From assembly GCA_903862415.1 (NCBI GenBank), contig CAIOYD010000024.1, positions 62,001-126,000 of the forward strand: DNA of 64,000 nucleotides, read 5' to 3'. Positions 18,646-29,483 of this stretch are shown in pieces; positions within the stretch are counted from its first letter, which is position 1, and every line of letters starts with the position of its first letter. Source of the stretch: an uncultured Oxalobacteraceae bacterium. GTDB taxonomy: Bacteria > Pseudomonadota > Gammaproteobacteria > Burkholderiales > Burkholderiaceae_D. The position numbers were made by a program, and so were the translations under genes. The notes below the pieces were generated by a model. That model worked only from the letters and a program-made list of their open reading frames with translations, did not search any database and was not told the origin of the DNA.

Positions 18646-19380
18646 TTACGAATAACTTTCCGGCGAAATTACACGCATTTCCGCTTCCACCCAGGCTTCG
18701 ACTTCCTGAATTAATTCCGGAGCCGTTTTCCCGACGGGAGAAATTGGCTTGCCAACCGAAACGGTAATGATGCCAGGCTGTTTGATGAAGGAGTTTTTGG
18801 GCCAGCAATTACCGGAATTCATGGCTAGCGGCACCACTGTGGTATTGGTTTCTATGGCCAGGCGTGCGCCGCCGCCCTTGTAAACCCCTTTTTTTCCCAC
18901 TGCGATACGGGTACCTTCCGGGAACATGATAATCCACTGACCATTCGCCAGACGGCGGCGACCCTGTTCAACGACCTGAGCAAATGCATCTTTGCCTTTG
19001 CTGCGATCGATAGGAATCATGCGCAGCAACGCCAGACCCCAGCCAAAAAAAGGAATGTAATGCAATTCTTTTTTAAACACAAACACCAGCGGGCGCGGCA
19101 TATACATCAGATAAAAAATGGTTTCCCAGGCTGACTGGTGTTTGGATAACAGAATCACCGGTTCATCCGGCAGATTTTCTGCGCCGATGACCTGATAACG
19201 GATACCGCAAATTACTTTGGCCAGCCAGATGGTGGTGACATTCCAGCGCGCTGTGACCCAGTAGCGCTGATTGTATGGCAGGGGAGCGACCAGCATGCAG
19301 ACAAAAGCCCAGACGACGGTCAGCAACGTGACCAGAATCATAAAGGTAAGAGAGCGTAAAAATAAAGTCAACCGAAGCAT
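18646..19380 (-). CDS. plsC: 1-acyl-sn-glycerol-3-phosphate acyltransferase
   Basis: A 244-residue membrane-bound acyltransferase making phosphatidic acid from lysophosphatidic acid. One N-terminal transmembrane helix is followed by LLSKHQSAWETIF, the catalytic block I with Glu where the common HxxxxD motif has Asp, and block III FPEGTR. Block II is seen around IPIDRSKGKDA. GGAG lies five bases before the ATG. It is the fourth gene in the direction glyQ-glyS-gmhB-plsC. Confidence 0.9.
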   Translation of the reverse strand: MLRLTLFLRSLTFMILVTLLTVVWAFVCMLVAPLPYNQRYWVTARWNVTTIWLAKVICGIRYQVIGAENLPDEPVILLSKHQSAWETIFYLMYMPRPLVFVFKKELHYIPFFGWGLALLRMIPIDRSKGKDAFAQVVEQGRRRLANGQWIIMFPEGTRIAVGKKGVYKGGGARLAIETNTTVVPLAMNSGNCWPKNSFIKQPGIITVSVGKPISPVGKTAPELIQEVEAWVEAEMRVISPESYS

Positions 19381-19419
19381 CAGATCTCCAAAGGTATGTC
19401 AGATTTAAGTGCGAATTAG

Positions 19420-19974
19420 TTAGTCGTCCTCATGGCTTAACAGGTACTCTACCATGGTGGTCAGATTGTGATGCACCTGCGTGCCGGGTGGCAAACCGCC
19501 GGCAGCGAGTGTAGTTTCTCCTTTGCCGGTCAGCACCAGATGTGGTGCGCAACCGAGAATAAAACCGGCCTGCAAATCACGCAGGGAATCACCCACAATC
19601 GGCACACCTTTGAGTTCGATATCATAACGCAGCGCGATTTCCCGGATCATGCCCGGCTTGGGTTTGCGACAGTCGCAATTCGAATCGGCCGCATGCGGGC
19701 AGTAAAAAATGGCATCGATACTGGCACCGGCATGCTGCGCGGCGGTATGCATCTTATAATGAATGGCGTTGAGAATTTCCATGTCAAACAGCTTGCGCGC
19801 AATGCCGGATTGATTGGTCGCCACCACCACGGTATAGCCCGCCTGATTTAAGCGCGCGATTGCTTCAAGGGATCCGGCAATCGGTATCCATTCCTCGGGA
19901 GATTTGATAAAAGCATCCGAATCCTGATTGATCACACCATCGCGATCCAGAATAATGAGTTTCATTTGCGGCAT
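19420..19974 (-). CDS. gmhB: D-glycero-beta-D-manno-heptose-1,7-bisphosphate 7-phosphatase
   Basis: A 184-residue HAD-superfamily phosphatase in ADP-heptose synthesis for the LPS inner core. HAD motif I is LDRDGVINQDSD, motif II ATNQSGIAR, and a zinc loop of the GmhB type is CPHAADSNCDCRKPKPG (Cys, His, Cys, Cys), which separates it from other HAD phosphatases. A second ATG at 19965 gives the shorter family start MKLIILDRDG and may be the real one. It sits between glyS and plsC. Confidence 0.92.
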   Translation of the reverse strand: MPQMKLIILDRDGVINQDSDAFIKSPEEWIPIAGSLEAIARLNQAGYTVVVATNQSGIARKLFDMEILNAIHYKMHTAAQHAGASIDAIFYCPHAADSNCDCRKPKPGMIREIALRYDIELKGVPIVGDSLRDLQAGFILGCAPHLVLTGKGETTLAAGGLPPGTQVHHNLTTMVEYLLSHEDD

Positions 19975-19995
19975 AGTGTCGGGGTCCGTGAAGTA

Positions 19996-22080
19996 TTAAG
20001 CAGCAAGTTTGGAAATATCGGCGACCTGGTTCAAAATCGTGTGCAGCATGGCCAGCAGGGCAATGCGGTTGGCGCGCAAGGCCGGTTCTTCAGCCATGAC
20101 CATGACATCGTTAAAGAAGGCATCCACCTGCGGCCGGATCGTGGCCAGCCGGTGCAGTGCGGTGGTGAAGTCCCCGGCAGCAAAGGCACTCCGTACTTCA
20201 ACGGCAACTGCTTCGGCCGCCTGAAATAAAGCCAGTTCGGCGGCTTCCTGCAACATCCCGGTTTGCACAACCTGCACAGCCTGATCGGATTTCTTTAAAA
20301 TATTGGTGATACGTTTGTTGGCAGCCGCTAGCGCAGCCGATTCCGGCAGAGCAGCAAAACTTTGCACCGCCGTCAGGCGCAGCAAAATAGTGGCCAGCAA
20401 ATCCGGTTGCGGAGCCACCACTGCTTCGACTTCAGCCGGGCTGAAGCCGCGTTCTTTTAAAATCCCGCGCAGACGGTCATAGATAAAACTGCTCAGGGCG
20501 GCACGCGGATCGGTAAATGCCGGATTGTCGGCAAACAGGTTTGTGGCGGTGTCGAGCAGGCCGGAGAGTGACAGTGGTAACTGCTTTTCGATCAACATGC
20601 GCAACACCCCGAGCGCATGTCGGCGCAACGCAAACGGATCACGGTCGCCGGTCGGTTGCAGGCCGATACCCCAGATGCCGACCAGCGTTTCGAGCTTGTC
20701 GGCCAGCGCCAGAATGGTCCCTGTTGGCGAAGTCGGCAGTGCGTCACCGGCAAAGCGCGGCTGATAATGTTCGGTCATGGCCAGCGCGACCTGTTCGTCT
20801 TCACCATCAATGCGGGCGTAATAGCTGCCCATAATGCCTTGCAGCTCAGGAAATTCACCCACCATATCGGTCAGTAAATCCGCTTTGGCCAGTTGCGCGG
20901 CGCGTTCTGCCAGCACAACATCGGCACCGAGTTGTGCGGCAATCGCACCTGCCAGTTTTTGAACCCGTGTAACACGCTGCGCCTGATTACCCAGCTTGTT
21001 GTGGTAAATCACGTTGGCCAGTCCGGTAGCACGTTCGGCCAGAGTTTTTTTCTGATCTTGTTCAAAGAAAAATTTGGCATCCGACAATCGTGGTCGCACC
21101 ACGGTTTCATTGCCGCGAATAATTTGCTGCGGTGTTGCGGTGGCGATGTTAGAGACGATCAAAAACCGTGGGCGCAGTTTGCCCGCCGCATCGGTGAGGG
21201 CGAAATATTTTTGATTGGTTTGCATCGTCAGGATCAGACACTCCTGCGGCACGGTCAAAAATTTTTCTTCAAAATGGCAGTTGTAGACCACAGGCCATTC
21301 TACCAGTGCGGTGACTTCATCGAGCAACGCTTCCGGCATCAATACCTGATCAGAACCCGCTTGCGCCAGTAAATCGGCGCGGATTTTTTCCTTGCGGCCG
21401 TTGAAACTGGCGATCACTTTGCCCTGCGTCAGCAGACTGGATTCATAGTCGTCAGCGCTGGTCACTTCGATGTTGCCGGAGGACAGGAAGCGATGTCCCT
21501 GAGTAGTGCGACCGGAATGGAGTCCCATTAATTCGACCGGAATCACCTCAGTGCCATGCAAGGCAAGCAGGCGATGTACCGGACGAGCAAACTGCACTAC
21601 CGTGCCATCCGGGCGCTGGTAAGTCATTAATTTCGGTATCGGTAATTTGGCAATGCTTTCGCTGAGCGCGGCCTGCAAACCTTGACTTAACGGCTGGCCG
21701 GGAGCGGTGTAACTGTAAAACAGACTCTCAGCTTTGCCATCGGCAGCACGTTCGAGTGCGCTGATTGGCGCATCAGCAAAGCCCATGGCAGCGAGTTTTT
21801 TCAACAACGGTGCGGTGGCATTGCCACTGGCATCGAGCCCTACACTGACTGGCAATACTTTTTCACGGCAGGACAACTCTGGTGACGTGGCGCACACGGA
21901 GGTAATCGATACGGCCAGACGTCGTGGTGTGGCGTAGCTGGTGGCGACCGAGTCAGCGCTTAAAAAGTGGCGGCTGTTGAGACCCTCGACAATACCGGCA
22001 GCAAAGGCCGCGCCCAAGGTTGACAGCGCTTTGGGCGGTAATTCTTCGGTAAATAATTCGACTAATAAAGTGTGCGTCAT
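19996..22080 (-). CDS. glyS: Glycyl-tRNA synthetase beta subunit
   Basis: A 694-residue beta subunit of the tetrameric bacterial glycyl-tRNA synthetase, responsible for tRNA binding. The start at 22080 gives the invariant [15 protein letters not shown]; 42 upstream in-frame codons run into glyQ and lack similarity. Other family blocks are [21 protein letters not shown] and [15 protein letters not shown], with an HD-like and anticodon-binding C-terminus. The gene starts 20 bases after the glyQ stop. Confidence 0.96.
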   Translation of the reverse strand: MTHTLLVELFTEELPPKALSTLGAAFAAGIVEGLNSRHFLSADSVATSYATPRRLAVSITSVCATSPELSCREKVLPVSVGLDASGNATAPLLKKLAAMGFADAPISALERAADGKAESLFYSYTAPGQPLSQGLQAALSESIAKLPIPKLMTYQRPDGTVVQFARPVHRLLALHGTEVIPVELMGLHSGRTTQGHRFLSSGNIEVTSADDYESSLLTQGKVIASFNGRKEKIRADLLAQAGSDQVLMPEALLDEVTALVEWPVVYNCHFEEKFLTVPQECLILTMQTNQKYFALTDAAGKLRPRFLIVSNIATATPQQIIRGNETVVRPRLSDAKFFFEQDQKKTLAERATGLANVIYHNKLGNQAQRVTRVQKLAGAIAAQLGADVVLAERAAQLAKADLLTDMVGEFPELQGIMGSYYARIDGEDEQVALAMTEHYQPRFAGDALPTSPTGTILALADKLETLVGIWGIGLQPTGDRDPFALRRHALGVLRMLIEKQLPLSLSGLLDTATNLFADNPAFTDPRAALSSFIYDRLRGILKERGFSPAEVEAVVAPQPDLLATILLRLTAVQSFAALPESAALAAANKRITNILKKSDQAVQVVQTGMLQEAAELALFQAAEAVAVEVRSAFAAGDFTTALHRLATIRPQVDAFFNDVMVMAEEPALRANRIALLAMLHTILNQVADISKLAA

Positions 22081-22099
22081 GATATAGGCAGGTAAGGGG

Positions 22100-23014
22100 T
22101 CAGGCTGGCAGGCTGGTCGGTTGAGTGAGCATCGGAAACCCGAGCGCTTCACGCGACTGATAATAGGCCGCAGCGACAGCGCGGGACAGATTGCGGATGC
22201 GGGCAATGTAGGCCGCGCGTTCCGTCACCGAAATCGCACCGCGGGCATCAAGTAAATTAAACGTGTGGCCGGCTTTGAGCACCAGTTCATACGCCGGCAG
22301 TGCCAGCGGAATCTCGATGAGTCGTTTGGCTTCAGTTTCATAATTGGTAAACAGCGAAAACAGAAATTCGGTATTCGAATATTCAAAATTGAAGGTTGAT
22401 TGTTCGACCTCATTTTGATGATACACATCGCCATAGGTCAGCGTTTTGGTGATACCGTTTTCTTGCCACTGAGTCCAGATCAGGTCATAGACATTTTCTA
22501 CTCCCTGCAAATACATCGCCAGACGCTCAATGCCGTAAGTGATTTCACCCAGCACCGGTTTGCAGTCCAACCCGCCGACCTGCTGGAAATAAGTAAACTG
22601 CGTCACTTCCATGCCATTGAGCCAGACTTCCCAGCCCAGACCCCAGGCACCCAGGGTAGGATTTTCCCAGTCATCTTCGACAAAGCGGACATCATTCTGG
22701 GTTAAATCCAGACCAACCGCCGAAAGCGAACCCAGATACAGATCGAGAATGTTTTCCGGTGCCGGTTTGAGCGCCACCTGATATTGATAATAGTGCTGCA
22801 AACGGTTGGGATTTTCACCATAACGACCATCTTTGGGACGGCGTGACGGCTGCACATAAGCTGCACGCCAGGGTTCCGGGCCGATGGCGCGCAAAAACGT
22901 CGCCGGGTGCGAGGTGCCGGCACCGACTTCCAGATCCAGTGGTTGCAAGAGAGCACAACCCTGAGCGTTCCAGTAATCCTGCAGTGTCAGAATAATTTGT
23001 TGAAATGTGAGCAT
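22100..23014 (-). CDS. glyQ: Glycyl-tRNA synthetase alpha subunit
   Basis: A 304-residue class II catalytic subunit that activates glycine. The start [19 protein letters not shown] and the blocks [40 protein letters not shown] and [16 protein letters not shown] are near-invariant in GlyQ. It leads glyQ-glyS-gmhB-plsC. No T-box or other leader element is visible in the 60 bases before it. Confidence 0.97.
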   Translation of the reverse strand: MLTFQQIILTLQDYWNAQGCALLQPLDLEVGAGTSHPATFLRAIGPEPWRAAYVQPSRRPKDGRYGENPNRLQHYYQYQVALKPAPENILDLYLGSLSAVGLDLTQNDVRFVEDDWENPTLGAWGLGWEVWLNGMEVTQFTYFQQVGGLDCKPVLGEITYGIERLAMYLQGVENVYDLIWTQWQENGITKTLTYGDVYHQNEVEQSTFNFEYSNTEFLFSLFTNYETEAKRLIEIPLALPAYELVLKAGHTFNLLDARGAISVTERAAYIARIRNLSRAVAAAYYQSREALGFPMLTQPTSLPA

Positions 23015-23076
23015 GGTGTTGTTGTTATGTAATAGACAAAAAGCGTAAACAAAGGCAGCGCCAATTTTAACGGGTT

Positions 23077-24183
23077 TTAAAAGGGTTGAATCAAATTTAC
23101 ATCAGGTTTATGGATAAAAGCGGCAAAAGCATCGCGTAACTGCTCACTGGCGCGCATGGCTTGCTGCCAATCGTGGATGCGTTGGGCATTATTGCTGCCG
23201 TGATAGAAGAAATCCTTGCGGTCTGGCAGTTTTTGGCGCGGCAGAGATTGAATAAACTGCCGTGATGGCGCCACCAGAATCACATTATCGAGCCAGTGCG
23301 CATTTTTTCCCTTGTTGGCACGCCGCCAGGAAAAGGCTTTATCGAGCCAGCCGGGAATGATCTGGTCTGTAAAATGCGGATACAGCGCCAGATGATTGTG
23401 TTTGTTGGTCGTCAGTCGGGAATAGGGCAGCGCCAGATGGTAATCAATCAACCCGCCATCCCAGTACGTCCCGGCAGGAGCGCCGGGGATATGGCGCACC
23501 GGATCCATAATCAATGGCAGCGTGCCGGAAGCCAGCAGCGCCAGTTTTAAATTATCTTTTTCTAACGCCACAAATTCAGTCGGAAAAGCATCAAATTTGG
23601 TTTTCAGCCAAGTCAGAGGATCGCGCTGATCACCGATGATCACCCGTTCCATGTGGCGCGCGAGTTGGGTACGAGCACCGACATTGGCCAGGCTGGCAGC
23701 CACAAAACCGGCTTTGGTGGCAAGGCCTTTGCCCGGCGCACGCAGTAAGCCGCGCCCTTTGGAGGTCAGGATATGCAGCCGATTGAGCGGTTGCTGCACG
23801 ATATCCTGCTCGTGGCCTTTCAGGAATTCATTGAGCAGGGTGCTGATCACATCGGTGACAAGTGTGCTGCCCGGTTTGGCCGGATATTGCTGATGACAAT
23901 ACAGTTCGCCCAGACGCGTAAAGCCCAATACCGGATCAGCCATACTGGCCGCAGCCATGCGCCAGGAGCCGATGGAAGCTCCGATCAGACTGCGCTGCCG
24001 TGGCGCACTCACAAGCCACTCGCCAAACAGCCATTGATCCAGCGCCTGCAGAATCAAGCCCTTGGGCCCACCGGCGGCCGCAGGAATCACGGCAATATCG
24101 CTGGCCTGCAAACCATGCTGGCGGATATGTTCCAGCGCCAGCGGACCGGCGCGTAAAATAATGGCGGAGTTGGTCGTTCTCAT
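23077..24183 (-). CDS. Patatin-like phospholipase
   Basis: A 368-residue protein with a patatin-type Ser-Asp dyad: GASIGS (nucleophile Ser70), WDGGLIDYH for the Asp, and an AAGGPKGL glycine loop near residue 37 as oxyanion hole. No signal peptide or membrane helix, so probably a cytoplasmic lipid acyl hydrolase. Its ATG overlaps the stop of pth by four bases, so the two are probably one transcript. Patatins include virulence phospholipases such as ExoU, but nothing here shows export. Confidence 0.82.
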   Translation of the reverse strand: MRTTNSAIILRAGPLALEHIRQHGLQASDIAVIPAAAGGPKGLILQALDQWLFGEWLVSAPRQRSLIGASIGSWRMAAASMADPVLGFTRLGELYCHQQYPAKPGSTLVTDVISTLLNEFLKGHEQDIVQQPLNRLHILTSKGRGLLRAPGKGLATKAGFVAASLANVGARTQLARHMERVIIGDQRDPLTWLKTKFDAFPTEFVALEKDNLKLALLASGTLPLIMDPVRHIPGAPAGTYWDGGLIDYHLALPYSRLTTNKHNHLALYPHFTDQIIPGWLDKAFSWRRANKGKNAHWLDNVILVAPSRQFIQSLPRQKLPDRKDFFYHGSNNAQRIHDWQQAMRASEQLRDAFAAFIHKPDVNLIQPF

Positions 24184-24764
24184 TTGGTGTGCAACTGCAT
24201 TAAGGCCGCGTCGAATTTGCCGCTCACCAGCAGCGGGATAATGTGCAGACTGTTTTCAATACTGGTGTCGATGAGCACCTGTTCTTCCTTGCGTGGTCGG
24301 TGCAAGACAAAATCCACCACCGGCTGCTGCAAATTCAGGCTGCGCGGATGGCCAATGCCCAGACGCAGACGCCAGTAGTCCTGCGTGCCCAGGGCCGCCG
24401 TAATATCTTTCAAGCCATTATGTCCGCCAGACGAGCCGCCTTTTTTCAGTTTGGCGACGCCCGGATCAAGATCAAGTTCATCATGCACCACCAGAATTTC
24501 TTCTGGCGCAATTTTATAAAAGCGCGCCAGAGCACCCACCGACTGCCCTGAGCGGTTCATATAGGTTTGCGGCTCCAGCAGCCAGCATTCCTGACCTGCG
24601 AGCGTGGTTTTGGCCACCAGGGCATTGATTTTATTGTCGCGCTGCAGCCGGCAGCCGGGCAAACTGCCCGCCAGATTGTCCACCAGCCAGAAACCGGCAT
24701 TATGGCGCGTGAGTTGATATTCCGGCCCGGGATTGCCCAGGCCAACGATAAGACGTATCGACAT
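24180..24764 (-). CDS. pth: Peptidyl-tRNA hydrolase
   Basis: A 194-residue enzyme that frees tRNA from stalled peptidyl-tRNA. [20 protein letters not shown] contains the conserved Asn and catalytic His; further blocks are [24 protein letters not shown] and GGHNGLKDI. The ATG at 24764 is preferred to one 15 bases upstream, because it starts the family sequence. Pth normally directly follows rplY in Burkholderiales; here an oppositely oriented gene separates them. Confidence 0.96.
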   Translation of the reverse strand: MSIRLIVGLGNPGPEYQLTRHNAGFWLVDNLAGSLPGCRLQRDNKINALVAKTTLAGQECWLLEPQTYMNRSGQSVGALARFYKIAPEEILVVHDELDLDPGVAKLKKGGSSGGHNGLKDITAALGTQDYWRLRLGIGHPRSLNLQQPVVDFVLHRPRKEEQVLIDTSIENSLHIIPLLVSGKFDAALMQLHTK

Positions 24765-24959
24765 GAAATTGGTATGCAAAGCAATAAAACCACCATTATA
24801 GATTGTTCAGTCGCAAGCTTGCGTTTGTTTGATTAACACCTCGTTTAGAACTACGGATGTTACTAATGGTTCGCATGCTGAAAAAACAATATGCTGTGAG
24901 AACGACAGCTGCAATTTTCAGTAGTTGCCATTCTTTAACTACACCAGGTGGATAAAATC

Positions 24960-26606
24960 ATGCCCAATCTTACCAGCAAAATTCTGCAAGAAATCAATCC
25001 GATCGATCATTATCAGGTATTGAAATCGGGGTTTGCAAGCAGCCGCAAAGTCTCCCAGGTTTCCTACGGGCTTGACAGCATCAGACAAAAATGGTGTTTC
25101 ATGACGGTCGAAGAAAAAATGTGGGTGGTTATAAATCCTGTGTTGACCTTGCTTTCAGAATTAATCGCCGGGTTTCAGGCACGTGACTTGCTGCATGGGG
25201 CGCTAGACATGATTTGCAGTCACAAGGAAACTGCTGCCAACTATTTGAATATTGCTGGGGAATACATGCCACCTTTGGAGCTGGGAACGCAAGAACTGAG
25301 TAGCACTATAAGCTATAAATTATTGGCAGATGCAAGAATCGATGAACAAGGCGATTCTGTGGCAGGAATTTATGCCGACCTGTATATCAACGGGCACAAA
25401 TCGGATAAAGGCGGACTGCTGCTAATTAAAAAAGACGACATTGTGGATTTCTTTAAAGAACCGTGTTTTGTGTTGTCCGAATTTCAGGGAACGCTCACTC
25501 AATCATATCAACGGTTGCAGAATGCAGATAAACAGCAACGCATTGCGGCGTTTCACGACACACTCTCCTTTTTGGCTGATGTCGATGAAAACCAAAATCT
25601 AAAAGTCAGAGCTAATGCTAATTTAAGAATGTGGAAAGGATCTGCAGAACATGCCAAAAGGCAACCTGACCAACAGATTGAAGTCATCAACGGAGACTGG
25701 GCTGAAGTCACGCAGAGTGTAACCCACGAATACGGCGAAGCATACGGTGTGCTCAATATGGCTAATCCGATTTTTCCTGGTGGCTCAGGCTTGGAAACTG
25801 GTTCGCCCGCCATGGAAGAAAATATGTTTACCCGCACCAACTGTGCTGTCGAGGCGGACTATGGCACACTCGGGAATAAAAATCTATTTGGACACCGGCG
25901 TTATACGCCAGCCATGAGTGAATTGATACAGGCGCAGAATGGGCAGGTTTATCTGAGTGATACAACACGGGTATGTTTTAAAGATACCGAGGCCAAGGGA
26001 TTTGCCCGATTAAGTAATTGGAATATTTTTCCTTTTTACGAAATGCGTGCCGCAGCCCTTAACCTGCGCAAGCATGGAAATCCCAATTCGCACCAAACCC
26101 GAACAGAAACCACCCGCAGAATTCGCGCACAGCTGGACACCTTTAAAGAGGCGGGGGTCGCCCATGTGGTGCTAGGTGCTTTTGGTTGCGGTTCCTTTGG
26201 TGGCAATCCGCAGGTGGTTGCCAGTATTTACAAAGAATTACTCAGCGCGCCTGAATATGCCGATTTTTTTAAGCATGTGGTGTTTGCGATTTATACACCG
26301 CCGGCTCAGGCCAATGCTGGTCAGAGAGCGGATAATTTCACGGTTTTTCAGAACGTGTTTTCGAATGAAATAATGGATGAGGTATCGTCAGAGCAAGATA
26401 GCGAGGAAGGGGTAAGCGATGATGGTTACTGGAATGATGCGGGGAGTAATAGTGATGTGTCGATAATCGTTGATGATGCTCAGAGTGAGGAAGCTAGCGA
26501 GAATCCTGGCAATAAAGGCACTATTGATGGTGAAAAGCAGCCAGCTTCCCCATTTTTGGCTGAGGACGGCGAAGCGCACGAAGGAAGTGCCGATGCCTCC
26601 ACATGA
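24960..26606 (+). CDS. Poly(ADP-ribose) glycohydrolase-like macrodomain protein
   Basis: A 548-residue protein. An AGGTGG site eight bases upstream favours the ATG at 24960 over a GTG at 24948. Residues 1-215 resemble nothing I recognise. Residues about 220-460 are a microbial-type PARG catalytic domain: VLNMANPIFPGGSGLETGS, MEEN and VLGAFGCGSFGGNP correspond to the GGG-x(6-8)-QEE signature and the diphosphate loop. The signature is altered: the third Gly is Ser276 and Gln is Met285, but both Glu (286, 287), which include the catalytic one, remain. The last 80 residues are acidic and low complexity (EQDSEEGVSDDG). There is no signal peptide. PARG removes ADP-ribose chains from proteins. The gene is AT-rich, reversed between rplY and pth, and ends in its own terminator, which suggests acquisition. 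Confidence 0.75.
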   Translation: MPNLTSKILQEINPIDHYQVLKSGFASSRKVSQVSYGLDSIRQKWCFMTVEEKMWVVINPVLTLLSELIAGFQARDLLHGALDMICSHKETAANYLNIAGEYMPPLELGTQELSSTISYKLLADARIDEQGDSVAGIYADLYINGHKSDKGGLLLIKKDDIVDFFKEPCFVLSEFQGTLTQSYQRLQNADKQQRIAAFHDTLSFLADVDENQNLKVRANANLRMWKGSAEHAKRQPDQQIEVINGDWAEVTQSVTHEYGEAYGVLNMANPIFPGGSGLETGSPAMEENMFTRTNCAVEADYGTLGNKNLFGHRRYTPAMSELIQAQNGQVYLSDTTRVCFKDTEAKGFARLSNWNIFPFYEMRAAALNLRKHGNPNSHQTRTETTRRIRAQLDTFKEAGVAHVVLGAFGCGSFGGNPQVVASIYKELLSAPEYADFFKHVVFAIYTPPAQANAGQRADNFTVFQNVFSNEIMDEVSSEQDSEEGVSDDGYWNDAGSNSDVSIIVDDAQSEEASENPGNKGTIDGEKQPASPFLAEDGEAHEGSADAST

Positions 26607-26627
26607 GAATGGAACACGTCAAGTCGC

Positions 26628-26654
26628 AAAAAAACCACCCGCAGGTGGTTTTTT
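26628..26654. terminator. Bidirectional intrinsic terminator
   Basis: Stem AACCACC/GGTGGTT (26633-26639 with 26644-26650) and loop CGCA, with an A-run on the left and a T-run on the right, so it can terminate both the PARG-like gene and the convergent rplY. Confidence 0.88.
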
Positions 26655-26677
26655 CATCAGAACTAAAAACAGTCCGA

Positions 26678-27271
26678 TTATTTCTTTTCTGGTGCCGCTT
26701 CGGCAGCAGTTGCGCCGGCAGGGATAACTGCGATGGCTACAGTTTGATTGTCACCGTGAACAATAGCAGACACACCAGCTGGCAGGACGATATCTTTAAC
26801 GTGTAAAGATTGACCGGCATCCAGGTTGGCCAGATCAGCAACGATGAATTCTGGCAATTGCGCTGGCAGGCAAGAGATTTCCAGTTCAACCATCACATGG
26901 CTGATAACGGCAGCGTGCAACTTAACGGCCGGGGAAATATCTGCATTCACGAAATGCAAAGGCACTTTCACGTGAATTTTGTGGTCAGCATCAACGCGCT
27001 GGAAATCAGCGTGCAACACCAATTGTTTGTAGGCGTGGACTTGGAAGTCACGTAACAAGACTTTTTCAACCACGCCATCAATTTCCAGATCCAGAATCGA
27101 CGCATGGAACACTTCTTTTTTCAACGCATGGTACAAAGCGTTGTGATCCAGAGTGATCGACACTGGCGCTGTAGTTCCGCCATAGACGATACCAGGTGTT
27201 TGACCAGCTTTACGCAGGCGGCGGCTCGCTCCGGTGCCCTTTAAATCGCGTTTAAATGCAATAACTTTCAT
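26678..27271 (-). CDS. rplY: 50S ribosomal protein L25 (CTC family)
   Basis: A 197-residue L25 of the long, two-domain CTC type that binds 5S rRNA. The start [20 protein letters not shown] at 27271 has GGAG six bases upstream; seven extra in-frame codons precede it. [10 protein letters not shown] and [19 protein letters not shown] belong to the L25 core; the C-terminal beta domain ends in an Ala/Glu-rich tail. It follows prs, separated by a hairpin terminator, so its expression is at least partly independent. Confidence 0.95.
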   Translation of the reverse strand: MKVIAFKRDLKGTGASRRLRKAGQTPGIVYGGTTAPVSITLDHNALYHALKKEVFHASILDLEIDGVVEKVLLRDFQVHAYKQLVLHADFQRVDADHKIHVKVPLHFVNADISPAVKLHAAVISHVMVELEISCLPAQLPEFIVADLANLDAGQSLHVKDIVLPAGVSAIVHGDNQTVAIAVIPAGATAAEAAPEKK

Positions 27272-27331
27272 GAAATACTCCAAAATGTGCAAAAGCGGAC
27301 TTTTGCGTTAACTCCCCCGCGACCAGGGGAT

Positions 27332-27361
27332 GTAAAAAGACAGTCAGCATGAGACTGACTG
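27332..27361 (-). terminator. Intrinsic terminator/attenuator between prs and rplY
   Basis: On the minus strand, stem CAGTCAG/CTGACTG (27341-27347 with 27355-27361) is followed by TCTTTTTA. It lies 15 bases after the prs stop and about 60 bases before rplY, so it ends or reduces prs read-through. Confidence 0.8.
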
Positions 27362-27375
27362 CCGGGAAAAACAGT

Positions 27376-28326
27376 TTAATCAGCAAACAGCGACATGACC
27401 GAGTCGCCCTTGGTAATGCGGCGTATGGTTTCGGCCAAAATCACATCACACGACAGCTGGCGGATTTTTCCGCAGGCCAGTGCGGCCGCTGACAGTGGAA
27501 TCGTATCTGTCACCACCAGTTCATCGAGTGGCGAATCGGAAATCCGTTCAATCGCAGGGCCCGACAAGACTGGGTGAGTACAATACGCCAATACTTTTTT
27601 GGCGCCGCGCTCTTTTAACACTTCAGCCGCTTTGGTCAGCGTGCCGGCGGTATCGACCATGTCATCCATGATGACGCAATTGCGGCCATCGACTTCACCG
27701 ATAATGTTCATGACTTCAGACACATTGGCTTTAGGGCGGCGTTTATCGATAATAGCCAGATCACAATTTAAATGCTTGGCCAACGCACGGGCACGTACCA
27801 CGCCACCAACGTCAGGTGAAACCACTAACAGATCATCGTAATTTTTTGCCACCAGATCACGCAATAAAATTGGTGAGGCATAAATATTATCGACCGGAAT
27901 ATCAAAAAAGCCCTGAATCTGATCCGCATGCAAATCCATGATGATGATGCGTTCAACGCCGACATCTTCAAGCATGTTGGCTACCACCTTGGCGGAAATC
28001 GCTACCCGCGCAGAGCGTGGGCGGCGATCCTGACGCGCGTAACCAAAATAGGGAATTGCGGCGGTAATCCGACCGGCTGAGGCGCGCTTGAGCGCATCGA
28101 CCATGAGCATGATTTCCATCAGACTGTCGTTGGTAGGGACACAGGTCGACTGAATAATGAAGACATCTTTACCGCGCACATTTTCATTGATTTCGACCGT
28201 GATTTCACCGTCAGAAAACTTGGAAACGACCGCTTTTCCCAGTGACAGGCCAAGCTGCTTAGCCACGCCGGCAGCCAGTGCTGGATTGGCGTTACCGGTG
28301 AAAATCATTAAATTATCAAGTGCCAT
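27376..28326 (-). CDS. prs: Ribose-phosphate pyrophosphokinase
   Basis: A 316-residue enzyme making PRPP from ribose-5-phosphate and ATP. Blocks include [20 protein letters not shown], the catalytic flexible-loop region [25 protein letters not shown], and the PRPP loop [17 protein letters not shown]. Length and motifs match the class I bacterial enzyme. It lies between tRNA-Gln and rplY, a standard Burkholderiales order. Confidence 0.97.
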   Translation of the reverse strand: MALDNLMIFTGNANPALAAGVAKQLGLSLGKAVVSKFSDGEITVEINENVRGKDVFIIQSTCVPTNDSLMEIMLMVDALKRASAGRITAAIPYFGYARQDRRPRSARVAISAKVVANMLEDVGVERIIIMDLHADQIQGFFDIPVDNIYASPILLRDLVAKNYDDLLVVSPDVGGVVRARALAKHLNCDLAIIDKRRPKANVSEVMNIIGEVDGRNCVIMDDMVDTAGTLTKAAEVLKERGAKKVLAYCTHPVLSGPAIERISDSPLDELVVTDTIPLSAAALACGKIRQLSCDVILAETIRRITKGDSVMSLFAD

Positions 28327-28443
28327 GGCTGCCTCTGGGCGAGATTGTTATTCTGATTGCTGCTCAAATAATCATAGGCGGATTATTTTTAAAAGCGAAT
28401 AGAAATCAAAAGAGCGACGGAAAAATAAAGCTTTGCTGCAATT

Positions 28444-28479
28444 TAAAAAGCCGCTGCATTGTTACTAATGCGGCGGCTT
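28444..28479 (-). terminator. Terminator of the tRNA-Gln transcript
   Basis: A 13-bp stem with one G-T pair (28448-28460 with 28467-28479), loop GTTACT; read on the minus strand it is followed by TTTTT. It starts seven bases beyond the tRNA 3' end. Confidence 0.88.
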
Positions 28480-28485
28480 GGATGC

Positions 28486-28562
28486 TGGCAGGGGATGGAG
28501 GACTCGAACCTCCGCATGCTGGAATCAAAATCCAGTGCCTTAACCAACTTGGCGAATCCCCT
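28486..28562 (-). tRNA. tRNA-Gln(TTG)
   Basis: A 77-nt tRNA on the minus strand with encoded CCA. The acceptor stem AGGGGAT pairs fully with ATCCCCT, discriminator G, anticodon stem CTGGA/TCCAG, loop TTTTGAT with anticodon TTG, and T arm GGAGG TTCGAGT CCTCC. It lies between ispE and prs and is followed by its own terminator. Confidence 0.97.
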
Positions 28563-28622
28563 ACATTATTTATCGTAGCTGAGACAGCACGATAAAAAAA
28601 CTTGGTTGTTACTTAATTACTA

Positions 28623-29483
28623 TTATTGCAGCCAGTCCGCGAGCGGATGCGCATTCAGTGATTTTGCAATCCAGCCTTTCCACGGTTTACCGGGAAGTTG
28701 CCGCACAATTTCTTGCGCTTCATGTTCAGACTGACAGGCACAAAACACACAAGAGCCGGAGCCGGTCATTCTAGCATTTCCGTAAGCATTTAACCAGTCC
28801 AGCGCGGTTAATATTTCGGGAAATAATTCGACTGCGACAGGCTGCAAATCATTTTTCCAGCTACCTTCTGGGTACTGCTGGAAGTCCGACACTTTAATGG
28901 AAGGGCTATTCCTTGTCAATGCTTTTGACGAAAATATTGCCGCCGTCGGGCAGATTACGCCGGGTTCGATCACCACATACCAGCAATCAGGGGTAGTGAG
29001 GGGGGTAAGTTGCTCGCCGATGCCGCGTGCCAGTGCATTCTGGCCAAACAAAAAAAACGGCACATCGGCGCCGAGTTGCAATCCCAGTTCCATCAGTTCC
29101 TGGCGCGATTTGCCGGTATTCCACAGGCGGTTTAACACCATCAGCGTAGTGGCCGCATCGGAAGAGCCGCCTCCCAGCCCGCCGCCCATGGGCAAGTGTT
29201 TGTTTACCGTGATATCGACGCCCAGAGAGCATCGCGTGGCTGATTGCAGTAATTTGGCCGCACGCACCGTCAGATCGGCTTCTGGTGCGACACCCTCGAG
29301 GTCATTGGTACGGATAATTTGCCCGTCTTTCCGGAGATTGAAATCGAGCAAGTCTCCATAATCGAGTAACTGAAAGGCGGATTCAAGCAGGTGATAGCCA
29401 TCAGCGCGCTGGCCGGTAATGTTTAAAAATAAATTCAATTTGGCAGGTGCAGGACAATTGAGGAATTTGCTGGTGTTCGTCAT
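28623..29483 (-). CDS. ispE: 4-diphosphocytidyl-2-C-methyl-D-erythritol kinase
   Basis: A 286-residue GHMP kinase of the MEP isoprenoid pathway. The ATP-binding motif is LPMGGGLGGGSSDAATTL; the start PAPAKLNLFLNITGQRADGY and the C-terminal ARMTGSGSCVFCAC are typical. It overlaps lolB by four bases (ATGA). The pair lolB-ispE followed by tRNA-Gln and prs is widely conserved in beta- and gammaproteobacteria. Confidence 0.96.
   Translation of the reverse strand: MTNTSKFLNCPAPAKLNLFLNITGQRADGYHLLESAFQLLDYGDLLDFNLRKDGQIIRTNDLEGVAPEADLTVRAAKLLQSATRCSLGVDITVNKHLPMGGGLGGGSSDAATTLMVLNRLWNTGKSRQELMELGLQLGADVPFFLFGQNALARGIGEQLTPLTTPDCWYVVIEPGVICPTAAIFSSKALTRNSPSIKVSDFQQYPEGSWKNDLQPVAVELFPEILTALDWLNAYGNARMTGSGSCVFCACQSEHEAQEIVRQLPGKPWKGWIAKSLNAHPLADWLQ

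Noticed and set aside
24960-26606. A DarTG-like toxin-antitoxin system based on the macrodomain
   Set aside because: No DarT-type ADP-ribosyltransferase is adjacent, and the domain is PARG-like and not DarG-like.
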